Below are positions 17,304-25,609 of a DNA stretch of 46,285 bases, in pieces. Numbering within the stretch: the stretch's first letter is position 1; each line of letters begins with the position of its first letter. The stretch is from Myxococcales bacterium FL481. Lineage in GTDB: Bacteria; Myxococcota_A; Polyangia; Nannocystales; Nannocystaceae. Where the stretch lies: assembly GCA_006508105.1 (NCBI GenBank), contig QKPP01000057.1, positions 1-46,285 of the forward strand, read 5' to 3'. The notes beneath the pieces were generated by a model. The model worked only from the letters and a program-made list of their open reading frames with translations. It did no database searches and was not told the DNA's origin. The translations under genes and the position numbers were made by a program.

Positions 17304-17804
17304 CTACTGCGGTCGTGCCGGACTGCGGTTGGGCGGCTGGTGAAACGACGCGTCGGCCGTGGCGCTGGCGATCCAGCCCAAGATGATGTCGACGTCTTCG
17401 TCGCCTTCACTGCTGGTGGCGATCGGCATCTGCGAACCGGCCCGACTGACGCCCGCGGGGAGCAGTTCTTCGGGCAGCATTTTGAGCGCGAGATACGAGC
17501 CCTCCACGTTGCCCAGCTCGATGAGCGGCAGGTCGCTTTGCGTGGCGGAGCCGCCGATGGCAGCCGCGCTATCACCCGGCGCCAACGAGACGGCCGAGCC
17601 CCCTGGCACGTGGCACCCGGGGGTGGCGCAGCTGCGGTCGAATGCCGTTTGCACCCAGACCGGAACCTCGGCGACGGGACCGTCACCGGTGCCGGTCCCG
17701 ACGTCGTCGGGTCCGATTCGCTCGACTCCGCAGCCAGCGGCCATGGTTGTGAACAATGCACTGGCCGCGACGCGGCGGGAGATTCGCTTGGTCATGATCG
17801 TCAT
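17304..17804 (-). CDS. cytochrome c-like lipoprotein (C-x4-C-H)
   Basis: A 166-aa protein with lipobox MAAGC (Cys25). The short mature part has a haem-type motif Cys59-x4-Cys64-His65 (CATPGCH), a core reading GSYLALKMLP, a possible axial Met126 in GSQMPIA, and a closing DIILGWIASA helix. This order matches the small cytochrome c-type domains seen in planctomycete and myxobacterial lipoproteins. The motif has four residues between the cysteines rather than the usual two, so covalent haem attachment should not be taken for granted. It starts 4 bp after the stop of the cytochrome/beta-barrel gene and is surely co-transcribed with it. GGAAG lies 10 nt upstream of the ATG. Confidence 0.75.
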   Translation of the reverse strand: MTIMTKRISRRVAASALFTTMAAGCGVERIGPDDVGTGTGDGPVAEVPVWVQTAFDRSCATPGCHVPGGSAVSLAPGDSAAAIGGSATQSDLPLIELGNVEGSYLALKMLPEELLPAGVSRAGSQMPIATSSEGDEDVDIILGWIASATADASFHQPPNRSPARPQ

Positions 17805-17808
17805 TGCT

Positions 17809-19104
17809 CTAGAACTTCCAGCGACGGCTCAGGTTGAAGCCGAGAAAAAACTCGCCCCACTCGGAGAACGGACTGCCCAAATCTCCGCCCGGCGCGACGA
17901 GGTTGGTGTGGATGCTACGTGTGTTGGTGACGAACACCTGAAACAGGTGCAGCCCGGTGCGGGCGGACCAACCCGCGGACCAGCTGCCGATCGTCGTTCC
18001 GTTCGGGTCAGCATCCCCACCGCGAAAATAGAACACGTCCGGTGTCGCGCCCGCGGCGGGAACCGGCAGGATGTATTCGAGGTCGATTCCGTGGCGCTTC
18101 TTCTTTCCCAGCAACAGCGTCGCCGCGACACCGACATTGAGCGTGCCCCGGTTGTCGCGGACAGGCTCGGGGCCCTCGCCGTAGTCGATACGCGGCCGCG
18201 GCGAATGGTTGGTGAGTAGCGAATACCCCACGGTGGCCTGCGAGGCGATTCGCTCGAGCCACAAGCGGCTGATCATGAGTTGAAAGCTGCCCGTCAAGCG
18301 GTTTGACGCACGCTCGGGCTCTTCCGTGAGCAGCTCGGCCGACGCAAACAGGCCCAACGACAACGGCTTGTCTTCCTCTTGTTTCAGCGGAACGTATTTG
18401 CCACCGAACTCCCAGTCGAGGCGCGACGTACTGAACCGCAAGAGGAGATCGAAATCGTCAGTGACACCGTACCCTGAACCCAAGCTGATCGTTGCGCCGC
18501 CACGCAGGCCGCCGTACGAGCGCTCGTCGCCGACGCGCCCGAATCGGTGGTGCACGCGAAACTCGTAGGTTTGAGCCCCGAGCGTGGTCGTGGTGTGCAA
18601 GGCGATCTGGTGGGTGCCGGGGAACGCCGCACGAGACCGGCGCGGCGGCGGCGTAATCGAGTCCTGGAGAGAATCGCTGGGGGAAGGGGTCTCGGCGCTC
18701 GGCGGGGTGGCGACTCCACCCGTGGTCGACGGGGCGGCTGAACCCGCGGTCTGCGGTTGCGGCGGGATGGCGCGGATCCAGTCCCGGACCAATGCGATCT
18801 GCTCGGCTGACAGCGGATCCTCGTCGAGCGGCATCAGATCCCCATGGAGGGCCGGGCCGCCCGCGATTTTGACGTACAGGTAGCTTCTCGCCGGGTCACC
18901 CGGGGTGATCATCGGCATGTCGCCAGACGAGGGCGCCCCGATGAGCGCAGCGTAGTCGCTTTCCAAGTCGATCGCGTCGTCCGTGGCGTCGTGACACATC
19001 GTGCATGCATCGTCGAACAGGGCGCGTACGGACGGTTCGAGGTCGTCGGGCGAACCGGGTGCCGCCGTGCTGATGAGCGCGGTGAGAACGGCCAGAGAGT
19101 GCAT
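17809..19104 (-). CDS. c-type cytochrome domain fused to a DUF5777-like outer-membrane beta-barrel
   Basis: 431 aa. Short signal peptide (1-15 or so), then a c-type cytochrome domain (about 20-115) with haem motif CTMCH (Cys34, Cys37, His38), a likely axial Met91 in GDLMPLDE and the closing ALVRDWIRAI helix. A Pro/Ser/Thr linker (115-150) leads to a region of alternating beta-strands (about 160-431) with girdle aromatics, ending in Phe431, the usual last residue of outer-membrane barrels. Segments such as HQIALHTTTTLGAQTYEFRVHHRF and DFDLLLRFSTSRLDWEFGGKY read like the DUF5777 barrel family. Inference: a haem domain tethered to the periplasmic face of an outer-membrane barrel, perhaps passing electrons to or from the surface. 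The partner is the co-transcribed cytochrome-like lipoprotein. A TATGCT hexamer lies 8 nt before the ATG. Confidence 0.78.
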   Translation of the reverse strand: MHSLAVLTALISTAAPGSPDDLEPSVRALFDDACTMCHDATDDAIDLESDYAALIGAPSSGDMPMITPGDPARSYLYVKIAGGPALHGDLMPLDEDPLSAEQIALVRDWIRAIPPQPQTAGSAAPSTTGGVATPPSAETPSPSDSLQDSITPPPRRSRAAFPGTHQIALHTTTTLGAQTYEFRVHHRFGRVGDERSYGGLRGGATISLGSGYGVTDDFDLLLRFSTSRLDWEFGGKYVPLKQEEDKPLSLGLFASAELLTEEPERASNRLTGSFQLMISRLWLERIASQATVGYSLLTNHSPRPRIDYGEGPEPVRDNRGTLNVGVAATLLLGKKKRHGIDLEYILPVPAAGATPDVFYFRGGDADPNGTTIGSWSAGWSARTGLHLFQVFVTNTRSIHTNLVAPGGDLGSPFSEWGEFFLGFNLSRRWKF

Positions 19105-19112
19105 GGGCGCGG

Positions 19113-19118
19113 AGCATA
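19113..19118 (-). promoter_or_regulatory. -10-like hexamer 8 nt before the cytochrome/barrel start codon
   Basis: TATGCT on the reverse strand, ending 8 nt before the ATG at 19104. If used, transcription would begin at or next to the start codon. No ribosome site and no good -35 box are visible. Confidence 0.4.
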
Positions 19119-19194
19119 CCCGCGGGGCTCGGCCATCGAAACCCGATGCGCCGACCGGCGATCCTTGTCGTCCAAGCTGCTGGTCAAGATCGGC

Positions 19195-19200
19195 TACACT
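19195..19200 (+). promoter_or_regulatory. -10-like hexamer 6 nt before the lipoprotein start codon
   Basis: TACACT, ending 6 nt before the ATG at 19207. This fits a leaderless transcript of the lipoprotein/phosphatase pair. No ribosome site is visible. Confidence 0.45.
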
Positions 19201-19206
19201 CGCACC

Positions 19207-19935
19207 ATGCCCCGCCTATCGTCCCTTCCGCGTCTACCGTGGCTGATCGCATGTTGCTCGTTCGCCACCTTCTTGACCGCGTGCGGCAACGAACCGGCCC
19301 CAACCGCGGCGACGGAGGGGGGCAAACCCCCAGGTTCCGCCGCGCCCTCCACCAAAGCGATTGTTCCCGCCAAGTCCCCGGATTCAGCGGCACCCAAGGC
19401 CCCCAAGCCCGGGGGGACGGACGCGCCAGCGGTGGCCATGGCGCCCTCGAAGGACCCGGGCACCGCGGTCCCTAAACCGACGGGACCGAGTCAGCCGCCC
19501 CCGGCCACCCCGGCGGACGAGGGATCTGCACCCTCCGAACCAGCGACCGGACCGACGCAGTCCGAACTGCTCGCGCTGGTGCGCAAGAAGAAAACGTCGG
19601 ACGCCGACGCCAAACAGCATCTAGCGCAGGCGGAGAAGCTCGGGGCCAGTAAACGCAAGCTGGCACGGGCCGCGAACGCTCGCGGGCAAGCGTTGGTGGT
19701 GACGCCCGAACGAGCCACTCCGTTTTTTGAGTACGCGCGCCAGATCGACCCGAAGTTTCCCGAGGCCACGTTCAATCTGGCCAAGTTCGCGGCGAACCGG
19801 GGCGAGATTCCCCAGGTCAAAGCGCTGCTACGCGAGGTGGCGGACCGCGGCGGCAAAAAGCTTCTGGATACGATCGAGTTTGATCCCACGTTTGCTCTCG
19901 TCGCCAACGACCGCGACGTGCAGGCGCTCAAGTAG
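19207..19935 (+). CDS. lipoprotein with Pro/Ala-rich stalk and TPR-like C-terminus
   Basis: 242 aa. Signal peptide with lipobox LTAC (Cys26). Residues 30-115 are a disordered Pro/Ala/Lys/Ser stalk. The C-terminal 120 residues are helical: SELLALVRKKKTSDADAKQH, then RATPFFEYARQIDPKFPEATFNLAKFAANRGE, which reads as a TPR-type unit. A closing segment (LREVADRGGKKLLDTIEFDP) resembles the end of TPR lipoproteins in which a remaining segment is read as a peptide-binding pocket. The ATG at 19207 follows a TACACT hexamer by 6 nt. The next gene starts only 2 bp after this stop. Confidence 0.75.
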   Translation: MPRLSSLPRLPWLIACCSFATFLTACGNEPAPTAATEGGKPPGSAAPSTKAIVPAKSPDSAAPKAPKPGGTDAPAVAMAPSKDPGTAVPKPTGPSQPPPATPADEGSAPSEPATGPTQSELLALVRKKKTSDADAKQHLAQAEKLGASKRKLARAANARGQALVVTPERATPFFEYARQIDPKFPEATFNLAKFAANRGEIPQVKALLREVADRGGKKLLDTIEFDPTFALVANDRDVQALK

Positions 19936-19937
19936 CC

Positions 19938-20444
19938 ATGCCCACGAGCGTCTTGTTCGTGTGCTACGCCAACGTCTGTCGCAGTCCGCTCGCGGAGGGG
20001 GTTTTTCGCCACTTCGTCGGACGTCGCGGCCTCGACGGCGCGCTGACCATTGACAGTGCGGGCACGTCGGCATTTGTCGGGAGTGAGCCGCATCCGCTCA
20101 GCGTATCGATCGCGCGTCAGCATGGCATTGAGCTGCAAGGGGTTAGTCGGCAGCTGGTGCGCGATGACCTGTTCGAGTTTGACCACATCGTGGTGATGGA
20201 TCGGGCCAACGAACGCGCGGTTGCAAAGCTGGAGCAAACCGCTTTTGCCCCGGGGCAGCGGGCCTCCGCGACGATTCGCTTGTTGCGGCAGCTGTCGACC
20301 CCGACGGCTCGGGGGTCTGCGCTCGACGTCCCCGATCCGATCGCAGGGGGTCCGAGTCACTACGCGTATTGCTACGAGCTGATTGAGCGCGGTTGTCTGG
20401 CGCTGCTCGACGAACTGGCGGAGACGGTCGACTCGGCGACGTAG
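19938..20444 (+). CDS. low-molecular-weight protein-tyrosine phosphatase
   Basis: A 168-aa cytoplasmic phosphatase. The active-site P-loop is CYANVCRS (nucleophile Cys9, second Cys14, Arg15, Ser16), a variant of the usual C-x-G-N-x-C-R-S in which Ala replaces Gly. The general-acid loop DVPDPIAGG near the C-terminus is intact. In bacteria these enzymes often act on tyrosine kinases of polysaccharide export or on arginine phosphate, but no such kinase is in the window. It is 2 bp downstream of the TPR-like lipoprotein gene and so co-transcribed. Confidence 0.9.
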   Translation: MPTSVLFVCYANVCRSPLAEGVFRHFVGRRGLDGALTIDSAGTSAFVGSEPHPLSVSIARQHGIELQGVSRQLVRDDLFEFDHIVVMDRANERAVAKLEQTAFAPGQRASATIRLLRQLSTPTARGSALDVPDPIAGGPSHYAYCYELIERGCLALLDELAETVDSAT

Positions 20445-20472
20445 GCGGCGTGCGTGGCCGAACGACGCCGGT

Positions 20473-21420
20473 CTAGGCGGCGCGGGCTTCGTCCCGCCAC
20501 AAGGCCTCGCACGCGGCAAACCATCGGGAGGGATCCAACACCCGCTTGGCCCACTCATGAAGCTCGAGGTGGCTGGGCGAGTGGGGATCGAGACCGGCCA
20601 CGGCCCGGTCGAGCTCGTCGGCTCGGACCAGCGGAGGCGGCTGCCCGCCCGAGAGCGCGGTGTAGGAGCCGGCCAGCGGGGACTCGAGGTCGCAGACGAC
20701 GGGCACGCCTTGGCACAGCGCTTCGAGGGTGCTGCGTCCCAGCCCGTCGCGGCTCGTGGTGAGGACCAGGTGACTGGAACGTCGGCGTCGTAGCACGTGT
20801 CGATGGGCCATCCCGGTCATGATCTCCAGGCGAAGGGCCTCGTGGGTGTGTGTCTCGGCTCGATCCACCAGCGCTTCGAGGGCCGGGTTCTTCTGCACGG
20901 GGACCATCGAGCTCACAAACACCACGGCCGGGCGCCGCCTCGACTCGCGCTCACGGGTCCCGGCGGTCAGCGGCTGCCACGGCGCTCGCCACCAGGGCAC
21001 AAACGGGGGCAGAAAATGGGCTCCCCACTGGGCGGCGAGTCCGGGTCGCGTCGCGAGCAACGCCCAGCCGCGTTCATGGGCGGCGGTGTGAACGAGCCGG
21101 GATTGTGTCGGCGAGAGGGCGCCGTCGAGTTGCACACAAACTCGCACGCCCTGCTCCAGACGCGTCGCGATCGGAGCGTCCAGCAGCTGGACCTGCTCGG
21201 GGACGAGATCGACGAAGTGAAGGACATCCGCGTACTCGACGAGGTGCTTGAGCTCGGCGCCGCCATCGTGAATGTCGGCGATGTCGCGAGGCAAAGCGGC
21301 CGCCGCAGGAGAATCGAGCACGATCAAGCGCGCTTCGAGCTGCCCTCGTCGCCGCAATTCTTGGGTGAGGTAGTAGAGCGAGCCGCCGGGGTCTCGCGCC
21401 GCGATCACCAGCACGCGCAT
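20473..21420 (-). CDS. GT4-like glycosyltransferase
   Basis: 315 aa from the ATG at 21420, where the typical first strand MRVLVIAARDPGGSLYYLTQ begins. The open frame extends 46 codons upstream but that part is Arg/Ser-rich and unlike the family. Two-lobed GT-B layout: an N-terminal lobe with DVLHFVDLVP, and a C-terminal lobe with AVVFVSSMVPVQKNPALEAL and the donor-binding region TSRDGLGRSTLEALCQGVPV, where GT4 enzymes have an E-x7-E pattern. A shortened member of the family. Sugar and acceptor cannot be told. It converges with the phosphatase gene (28 bp apart). Confidence 0.7.
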   Translation of the reverse strand: MRVLVIAARDPGGSLYYLTQELRRRGQLEARLIVLDSPAAAALPRDIADIHDGGAELKHLVEYADVLHFVDLVPEQVQLLDAPIATRLEQGVRVCVQLDGALSPTQSRLVHTAAHERGWALLATRPGLAAQWGAHFLPPFVPWWRAPWQPLTAGTRERESRRRPAVVFVSSMVPVQKNPALEALVDRAETHTHEALRLEIMTGMAHRHVLRRRRSSHLVLTTSRDGLGRSTLEALCQGVPVVCDLESPLAGSYTALSGGQPPPLVRADELDRAVAGLDPHSPSHLELHEWAKRVLDPSRWFAACEALWRDEARAA

Positions 21421-21594
21421 CGCGACGGTACGTATCGTCGACGCGAGGGGGCTGCCACCTGCGATCGACACGCGGGATGGCCCTCGCAGGGCGCTTTCGC
21501 TCGGCGAGGTCTTGGGTCGCGGCTCAAGATTGCGGCTTCGGCGGCGCCGTGTCGCCACGTGCTTCGTCCGGGCTTGCCGGCCGGCGGGTTGGGG

Positions 21595-22362
21595 CTAGCG
21601 GGCGCCTTTCTTCTTGGCGCCTTTCTTACCGGATTTCTTTTTGCTCGCGGTCTTCTTGGCGGCCTTCTTCTTGGAGCCTTTCTTGGCGGCTTTCTTCTTG
21701 GAGCCTTTCTTGGCGGCCTTCTTCTTGCTGGCGGGGCTCTTGCTAGCTTTCTTCTTGGAGCCTTTCTTGGCGGCTTTCTTCTTGGAGCCTTTCTTGGCGG
21801 CCTTCTTTTTGCTGGTGGTCTTCTTGCCAGCTGTCGTTTGGCGGGTGGTCTTCTTGGCGGCCTTTTTCTTGGCGGCCTTTTTCTTGCCGCCCTTCTTTTT
21901 GCGGGACGGCGGGCTGACGGCGACGGTCTCCTCGTCCTCGATGCCTTCGTCGTCGGCGTCCGAGTTGTCGTCCCCCTCGTCGTCGTCTGCGTCGGCGTCG
22001 GCCGTCCGTTCGTCGTCGCGATCGTTGCCTTCCTCGTCTTCGACGTCGTCGTCGCCGTTGTCGCCCTCGTCGTCTTCCTCGCCTTTCCCGTCGTCGTCGT
22101 CTTCCCCGTCGTCGTCGCCGAGTAACTCCGGTGGCTCTTCCTCTTCGAGTCGGTCTGCTTCGGCGAGCGCCACGGCGATGTCTTCGAGCCGCAGCTCGCC
22201 CAGCGCCTCGCCCCAACCGAGTTCCTCCGCAGCATCGACGACCTCACCCAGGGTCGTGGTGCGCGAGAGAACGTGCTTGAGCGTCTCTAGCACCTCGCGT
22301 CGTTGCTCGAGCTCAAGGTGCTTGTTGTACGCGGCGTCGAACGTTTTTGTGGGACCTGGCAC
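21595..22362 (-). CDS. tripartite acidic/basic histone H1-like protein
   Basis: 255 aa from the GTG at 22362. Residues 1-72 form a small helical domain (AAYNKHLELEQRREVLETLK, then TTLGEVVDAAEELGWGEALG). Residues 73-147 are almost entirely Asp/Glu. Residues 153-255 are a Lys/Ala-rich tail with four perfect nine-residue KKKAAKKGS units and several variants, like the tails of eukaryotic linker histones and bacterial histone-like proteins. Inference: a DNA-compacting protein whose acidic block may mask or tune the basic tail. A TTG 18 bp upstream would overlap the TATATT promoter-like hexamer, so GTG is preferred. The tail module is shared with the N-terminus of TopA 3.5 kb away. Confidence 0.75.
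   Translation of the reverse strand: MPGPTKTFDAAYNKHLELEQRREVLETLKHVLSRTTTLGEVVDAAEELGWGEALGELRLEDIAVALAEADRLEEEEPPELLGDDDGEDDDDGKGEEDDEGDNGDDDVEDEEGNDRDDERTADADADDDEGDDNSDADDEGIEDEETVAVSPPSRKKKGGKKKAAKKKAAKKTTRQTTAGKKTTSKKKAAKKGSKKKAAKKGSKKKASKSPASKKKAAKKGSKKKAAKKGSKKKAAKKTASKKKSGKKGAKKKGAR
21630..21820 (-). repeat. 27-bp coding repeats in the histone-like tail
   Basis: Each unit encodes KKKAAKKGS. Two adjacent pairs of units are separated by a Ser/Pro-containing variant unit. The repeats are nearly identical at DNA level, making the tail prone to length change by slippage. Confidence 0.75.
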
Positions 22363-22368
22363 GCGCGG

Positions 22369-22374
22369 AATATA
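22369..22374 (-). promoter_or_regulatory. -10-like hexamer 6 nt before the histone-like gene
   Basis: TATATT on the reverse strand, ending 6 nt before the GTG at 22362, in an AT-rich patch that stands out in this GC-rich DNA. It fits a leaderless transcript and decides the start codon. Confidence 0.45.
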
Positions 22375-22419
22375 AAACAACTTCCCGATCGCCTCGACGC
22401 CGGTCCCGCGAGGACCGCA

Positions 22420-24612
22420 TCACTGCGGGTTGTCGAAGTCCCACATCTCGCCGTCGCCCGTCTCGCTCCCCGCCGTATCCCCTTCACCGGTCTCCCCGTC
22501 ACTGTAGTCTTCGCCGGGCTTGGGCATCAGTTCGCGGTAGGGCGTTTTCTGCCGGCCCTGGATGCGCCCCTTGAGTACGTTGACTTGGATCGGCGTGGTG
22601 AGCTCGTAGCGGTAGCCGCGGGTATCTAGCGCCAGATTGAACGACTCGCCCTCGTACTCGAACGCGCGCCGGTAGCCCAGGGGGGTCTGACCGTGCCGCA
22701 CGTAGTCGCGGTGCTGCAAGATGAACGAAAACAACCGGACGGCGCTCATGTTGTACAGGCGGTGGCACCCGTGCGAGTAGCGGCGCATGATCGACATGTA
22801 GTCCACCGACCCGTGGGTGCGGATCTGGTTGTCGAGTTCCGCTCGCACGGTGCCGTCGTCGTTGAAGACTTGTCTGATGTGGTAGGCGGCGACCAGCCCG
22901 TACGCGGACTTGTAGCTGGGCCCGGTCTCGTCGTAGTTGACGGCCCAGTAGTACTTTCGTCGTCGGACCCGGCGCTTGACCAGGGTGCGAACGGGGGTGG
23001 ACTCGGGCGGGACCCAGACCGGTGCGGCAACGATGTCTTTCCACACGCGCTTGCCTACATCCGAGTTCTTGTAGGCGAACCACTCGCGTCCCTCGTGCTC
23101 TTCGCTGCGCCACGAGCCGATCGTGGTTGGCCAGCGCACCAACGGAATGCGTTGGTCGAGATAGGTGGTGTAGAGGGTCAGTCGCGGCTTGCGCCGACGG
23201 CGTTGGCCGATCTTGTTGCCCTCCTCGTCGTACGGGAAGTCGTACCAGACGTCGCCGCGGTCGATCACCGCGTCGAACTGCATGTCATCGGCGTAGTACG
23301 CGGGCGGTTCGGGTAGCCGGATCGCCACCAGCAGCGTCCCCAGCCCCTCATCCCCGCGTTCCATCATGCCCACGAGCTTGTCGAGCTGGGCGCGGGCCGT
23401 CTCGACGTCCTCGAACCCGAGGGCGGCGAGGGTGGTCGTGGTCACTTCTGTGGCGAGATCGCGCAGACCGTGTTCGGTTCCGGCCTCGTCTTTGTAGGTG
23501 AAGTCCTTGCGCCAGGCCCCCGCCGAGCCGTCTTCGATGACGCTGGCAGCCGCGACGGCCCGCTCGCTGATCAGCCGACGCAGTCGTGCATGCGTGGTGG
23601 AGACGGCGTCTTCGGCCAACACACGCATGTTGTGCGCCGCGAAGTGCCCCCAACCGCGAAGGTTGTGTTTTTTTTCGAACGCTGCGAGGGCGTGATGGGT
23701 GGGGCTGTCGTAGTCGCCGGGTTTGCTGCGACCGCGGCCCTCGTTGCCGTCGAAGAGGCGTTCACAGCGAAAGCGGATCTGCACCTGCTCGACGAACTCG
23801 ACCTCGTCTTGGACCTTGCGCCACCGGGCGTAGGCGCTGCGCGACTTGGGGTGCTCGGCGGCCGCGGCTAGATCGTCCGGGGCCAACCGGGCCTTGCGCA
23901 TCGCCTTGCCCAGCTTGTTGCGCAGGTGTCGTGCCCGTCGCAGCCGCTTCGCCCCAGCCCCGCGGCTGTACTCGAGGGGTTTGGTTCGCGCGGCGATGAC
24001 GGTGGGGTCGTAGCCCGCCTGGTCCAAGCACGGTTGGATGTCGTCCACGATGCGCGACCACTCCCCGGCGATCACGCTCAGGGTCGGGGGGATGCCGTAC
24101 AGTTCGAGGAAGTTGTGTTCGTGCGCCGCAAGCTTGCGGCCGTCGGAGTTCGTCCGATCGTTGGCCAGCTCGACGTAGCGCTTGGCGTAGCCGTTGGGGG
24201 AGGCGTCGTCGAGGCCGGGCGTTTTGTCCCGGAAGATGTACGGCACCCAGTCGTCGCTGAGGTCGACGACGGTGTAGCCTTTCGCTTCCGCCACGCCGAG
24301 GTCGAGCGCCTCCCCCGGCTTGCCGTCGGTGAAGATCCACGCCTTCGCGCTCGGGTGTTCCCGCTGGCTTCGTTTGTGCACCGGCCCGAGCTCCAGCGGC
24401 TCGTCGGTCGGGCTCACGACCTCGTCGCGCGAGGCCGCGGCAGGGGGCGTCGCGGCCGGGGTGGGCACGGAGTCGCCCGGCCCGGCGCTCGGGCTGGAAC
24501 ACGCGGTGGCGATCAGCACACCGAGAAAAGGTATGGCCCGTCGCGCGCAGCGTCGGCTGCGAAGGGCGCGACGCAACACGGCGGCGGCGCACGTTCGAGG
24601 GTGCCTCAGCAT
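22420..24612 (-). CDS. large L,D-transpeptidase (YkuD-type) lipoprotein
   Basis: 730 aa. Arg-rich N-terminus, hydrophobic stretch and lipobox IATAC (Cys38), then a Pro/Ala linker. A long helical middle region (about 120-420) includes a segment resembling a peptidoglycan-binding domain (SPTHHALAAFEKKHNLRGWG). The catalytic domain is C-terminal: THGSVDYM, then RRYSHGCHRLYN, the H-x(13-17)-S-H-G-C-H-R pattern of YkuD enzymes, with nucleophile near Cys616. These enzymes make 3-3 crosslinks in peptidoglycan or attach proteins to it. Most relatives are 300-500 aa, so the middle region is unusually long. The end is acidic and Gly-rich (GETGEGDTAGSETGDGE). Divergent from a Cys-rich lipoprotein gene. 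Confidence 0.85.
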   Translation of the reverse strand: MLRHPRTCAAAVLRRALRSRRCARRAIPFLGVLIATACSSPSAGPGDSVPTPAATPPAAASRDEVVSPTDEPLELGPVHKRSQREHPSAKAWIFTDGKPGEALDLGVAEAKGYTVVDLSDDWVPYIFRDKTPGLDDASPNGYAKRYVELANDRTNSDGRKLAAHEHNFLELYGIPPTLSVIAGEWSRIVDDIQPCLDQAGYDPTVIAARTKPLEYSRGAGAKRLRRARHLRNKLGKAMRKARLAPDDLAAAAEHPKSRSAYARWRKVQDEVEFVEQVQIRFRCERLFDGNEGRGRSKPGDYDSPTHHALAAFEKKHNLRGWGHFAAHNMRVLAEDAVSTTHARLRRLISERAVAAASVIEDGSAGAWRKDFTYKDEAGTEHGLRDLATEVTTTTLAALGFEDVETARAQLDKLVGMMERGDEGLGTLLVAIRLPEPPAYYADDMQFDAVIDRGDVWYDFPYDEEGNKIGQRRRRKPRLTLYTTYLDQRIPLVRWPTTIGSWRSEEHEGREWFAYKNSDVGKRVWKDIVAAPVWVPPESTPVRTLVKRRVRRRKYYWAVNYDETGPSYKSAYGLVAAYHIRQVFNDDGTVRAELDNQIRTHGSVDYMSIMRRYSHGCHRLYNMSAVRLFSFILQHRDYVRHGQTPLGYRRAFEYEGESFNLALDTRGYRYELTTPIQVNVLKGRIQGRQKTPYRELMPKPGEDYSDGETGEGDTAGSETGDGEMWDFDNPQ

Positions 24613-24743
24613 CGGCGATCTGCTCCAAAGATCGGGGGAGTTAAAGGAAGTTGTCGCAAAACGGGCCCCCCCTTTCGGTCCCGAGCTTTACAAGCCGTCG
24701 TTCGGTATGACACCTTCGCCGTCCGCAGACAAGGAGTGCAACA

Positions 24744-25577
24744 TTGCGGGTTCTCCAGGCTTGCCTCATCTACGTCGCTCTCTTCGCCGCCGCCGCGACA
24801 ATGTCGGTCTCTTGCATCGAAGTCACCTACAAAGGTGTGTCGTATCGTTGCGATCCCAAGCAAGGCCCCGACGCCTGCCCGGAGGACGACGCTCATGAGT
24901 GGGTGTGTTGCTCCGACGACCCAGCCGCCGCACCCGGCCGATTGCCGGACTACAGCGGCGACGAGGACGACGACATGTGGGGGGAACCCCTGTTCTCGGG
25001 GAAGCGCAACGATCTGAGCCGCTCCGGGATGTGCGTCGATGTCGGTCCGGACGGCGTCGCGGGGGCGCTCACGGAACCGGCGAGGTGCTTGACGCCGTGC
25101 AATCCCACCTGGAGCAATGACGAGATCAGCGAGGTCTGCGGGAGCGACCGGCAGTGTTGTCAGACGGTGGAGATCACGGAGAAAGACTGCACGTTCGATC
25201 CGGATCTCAACTGCTGGCGACCCGCGCTCGGTACCGATATCGGCAACGACGACCCGGACCTCAACGACGCCAATCCCAGCTTCGTCGGCATGGGTGATAT
25301 GTGGTCTCAAAGCAGTCACGACACCCACCAAGACCCCGGCGGCGGCGGCTGCAAGACGTTGGCGACGGTGTCGGACGAGGTCAGCGTGCGGGACTGCCAC
25401 GACCGGCTGGGGGTGGCGAATCAGCGAGGATTCTGCGTGTCGGGCGCGTTCACGAACTGCAACCGGTTGCTTCCCGGCTACCAAGACGCGTGTGAGCTCA
25501 AGAACGAAGCCGAGGGCTTTGAGTGCGGCAGTGGCGACGACGACGACGATGATGACGACGAGGACGGCGAAGAATAG
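24744..25577 (+). CDS. Cys-rich lipoprotein with poly-acidic C-terminus
   Basis: 277 aa. The start is TTG at 24744, supported by a strong AAGGAG ribosome site (24731-24736) with a 7-nt spacer. Signal peptide with lipobox SVSC (Cys24). The mature part has about 20 cysteines in patterns such as EWVCCSDD and SDRQCCQ, suggesting a disulfide-knotted surface protein. The last 15 residues are a run of Asp with a few Glu. No known domain recognised; the type is common in Nannocystis-like genomes by general impression. A hairpin downstream (25610-25626) may end the transcript. Confidence 0.75.
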   Translation: MRVLQACLIYVALFAAAATMSVSCIEVTYKGVSYRCDPKQGPDACPEDDAHEWVCCSDDPAAAPGRLPDYSGDEDDDMWGEPLFSGKRNDLSRSGMCVDVGPDGVAGALTEPARCLTPCNPTWSNDEISEVCGSDRQCCQTVEITEKDCTFDPDLNCWRPALGTDIGNDDPDLNDANPSFVGMGDMWSQSSHDTHQDPGGGGCKTLATVSDEVSVRDCHDRLGVANQRGFCVSGAFTNCNRLLPGYQDACELKNEAEGFECGSGDDDDDDDDEDGEE

Positions 25578-25609
25578 TCGCCACTCCGCGCACTTGAGGC
25601 GATCTACAC

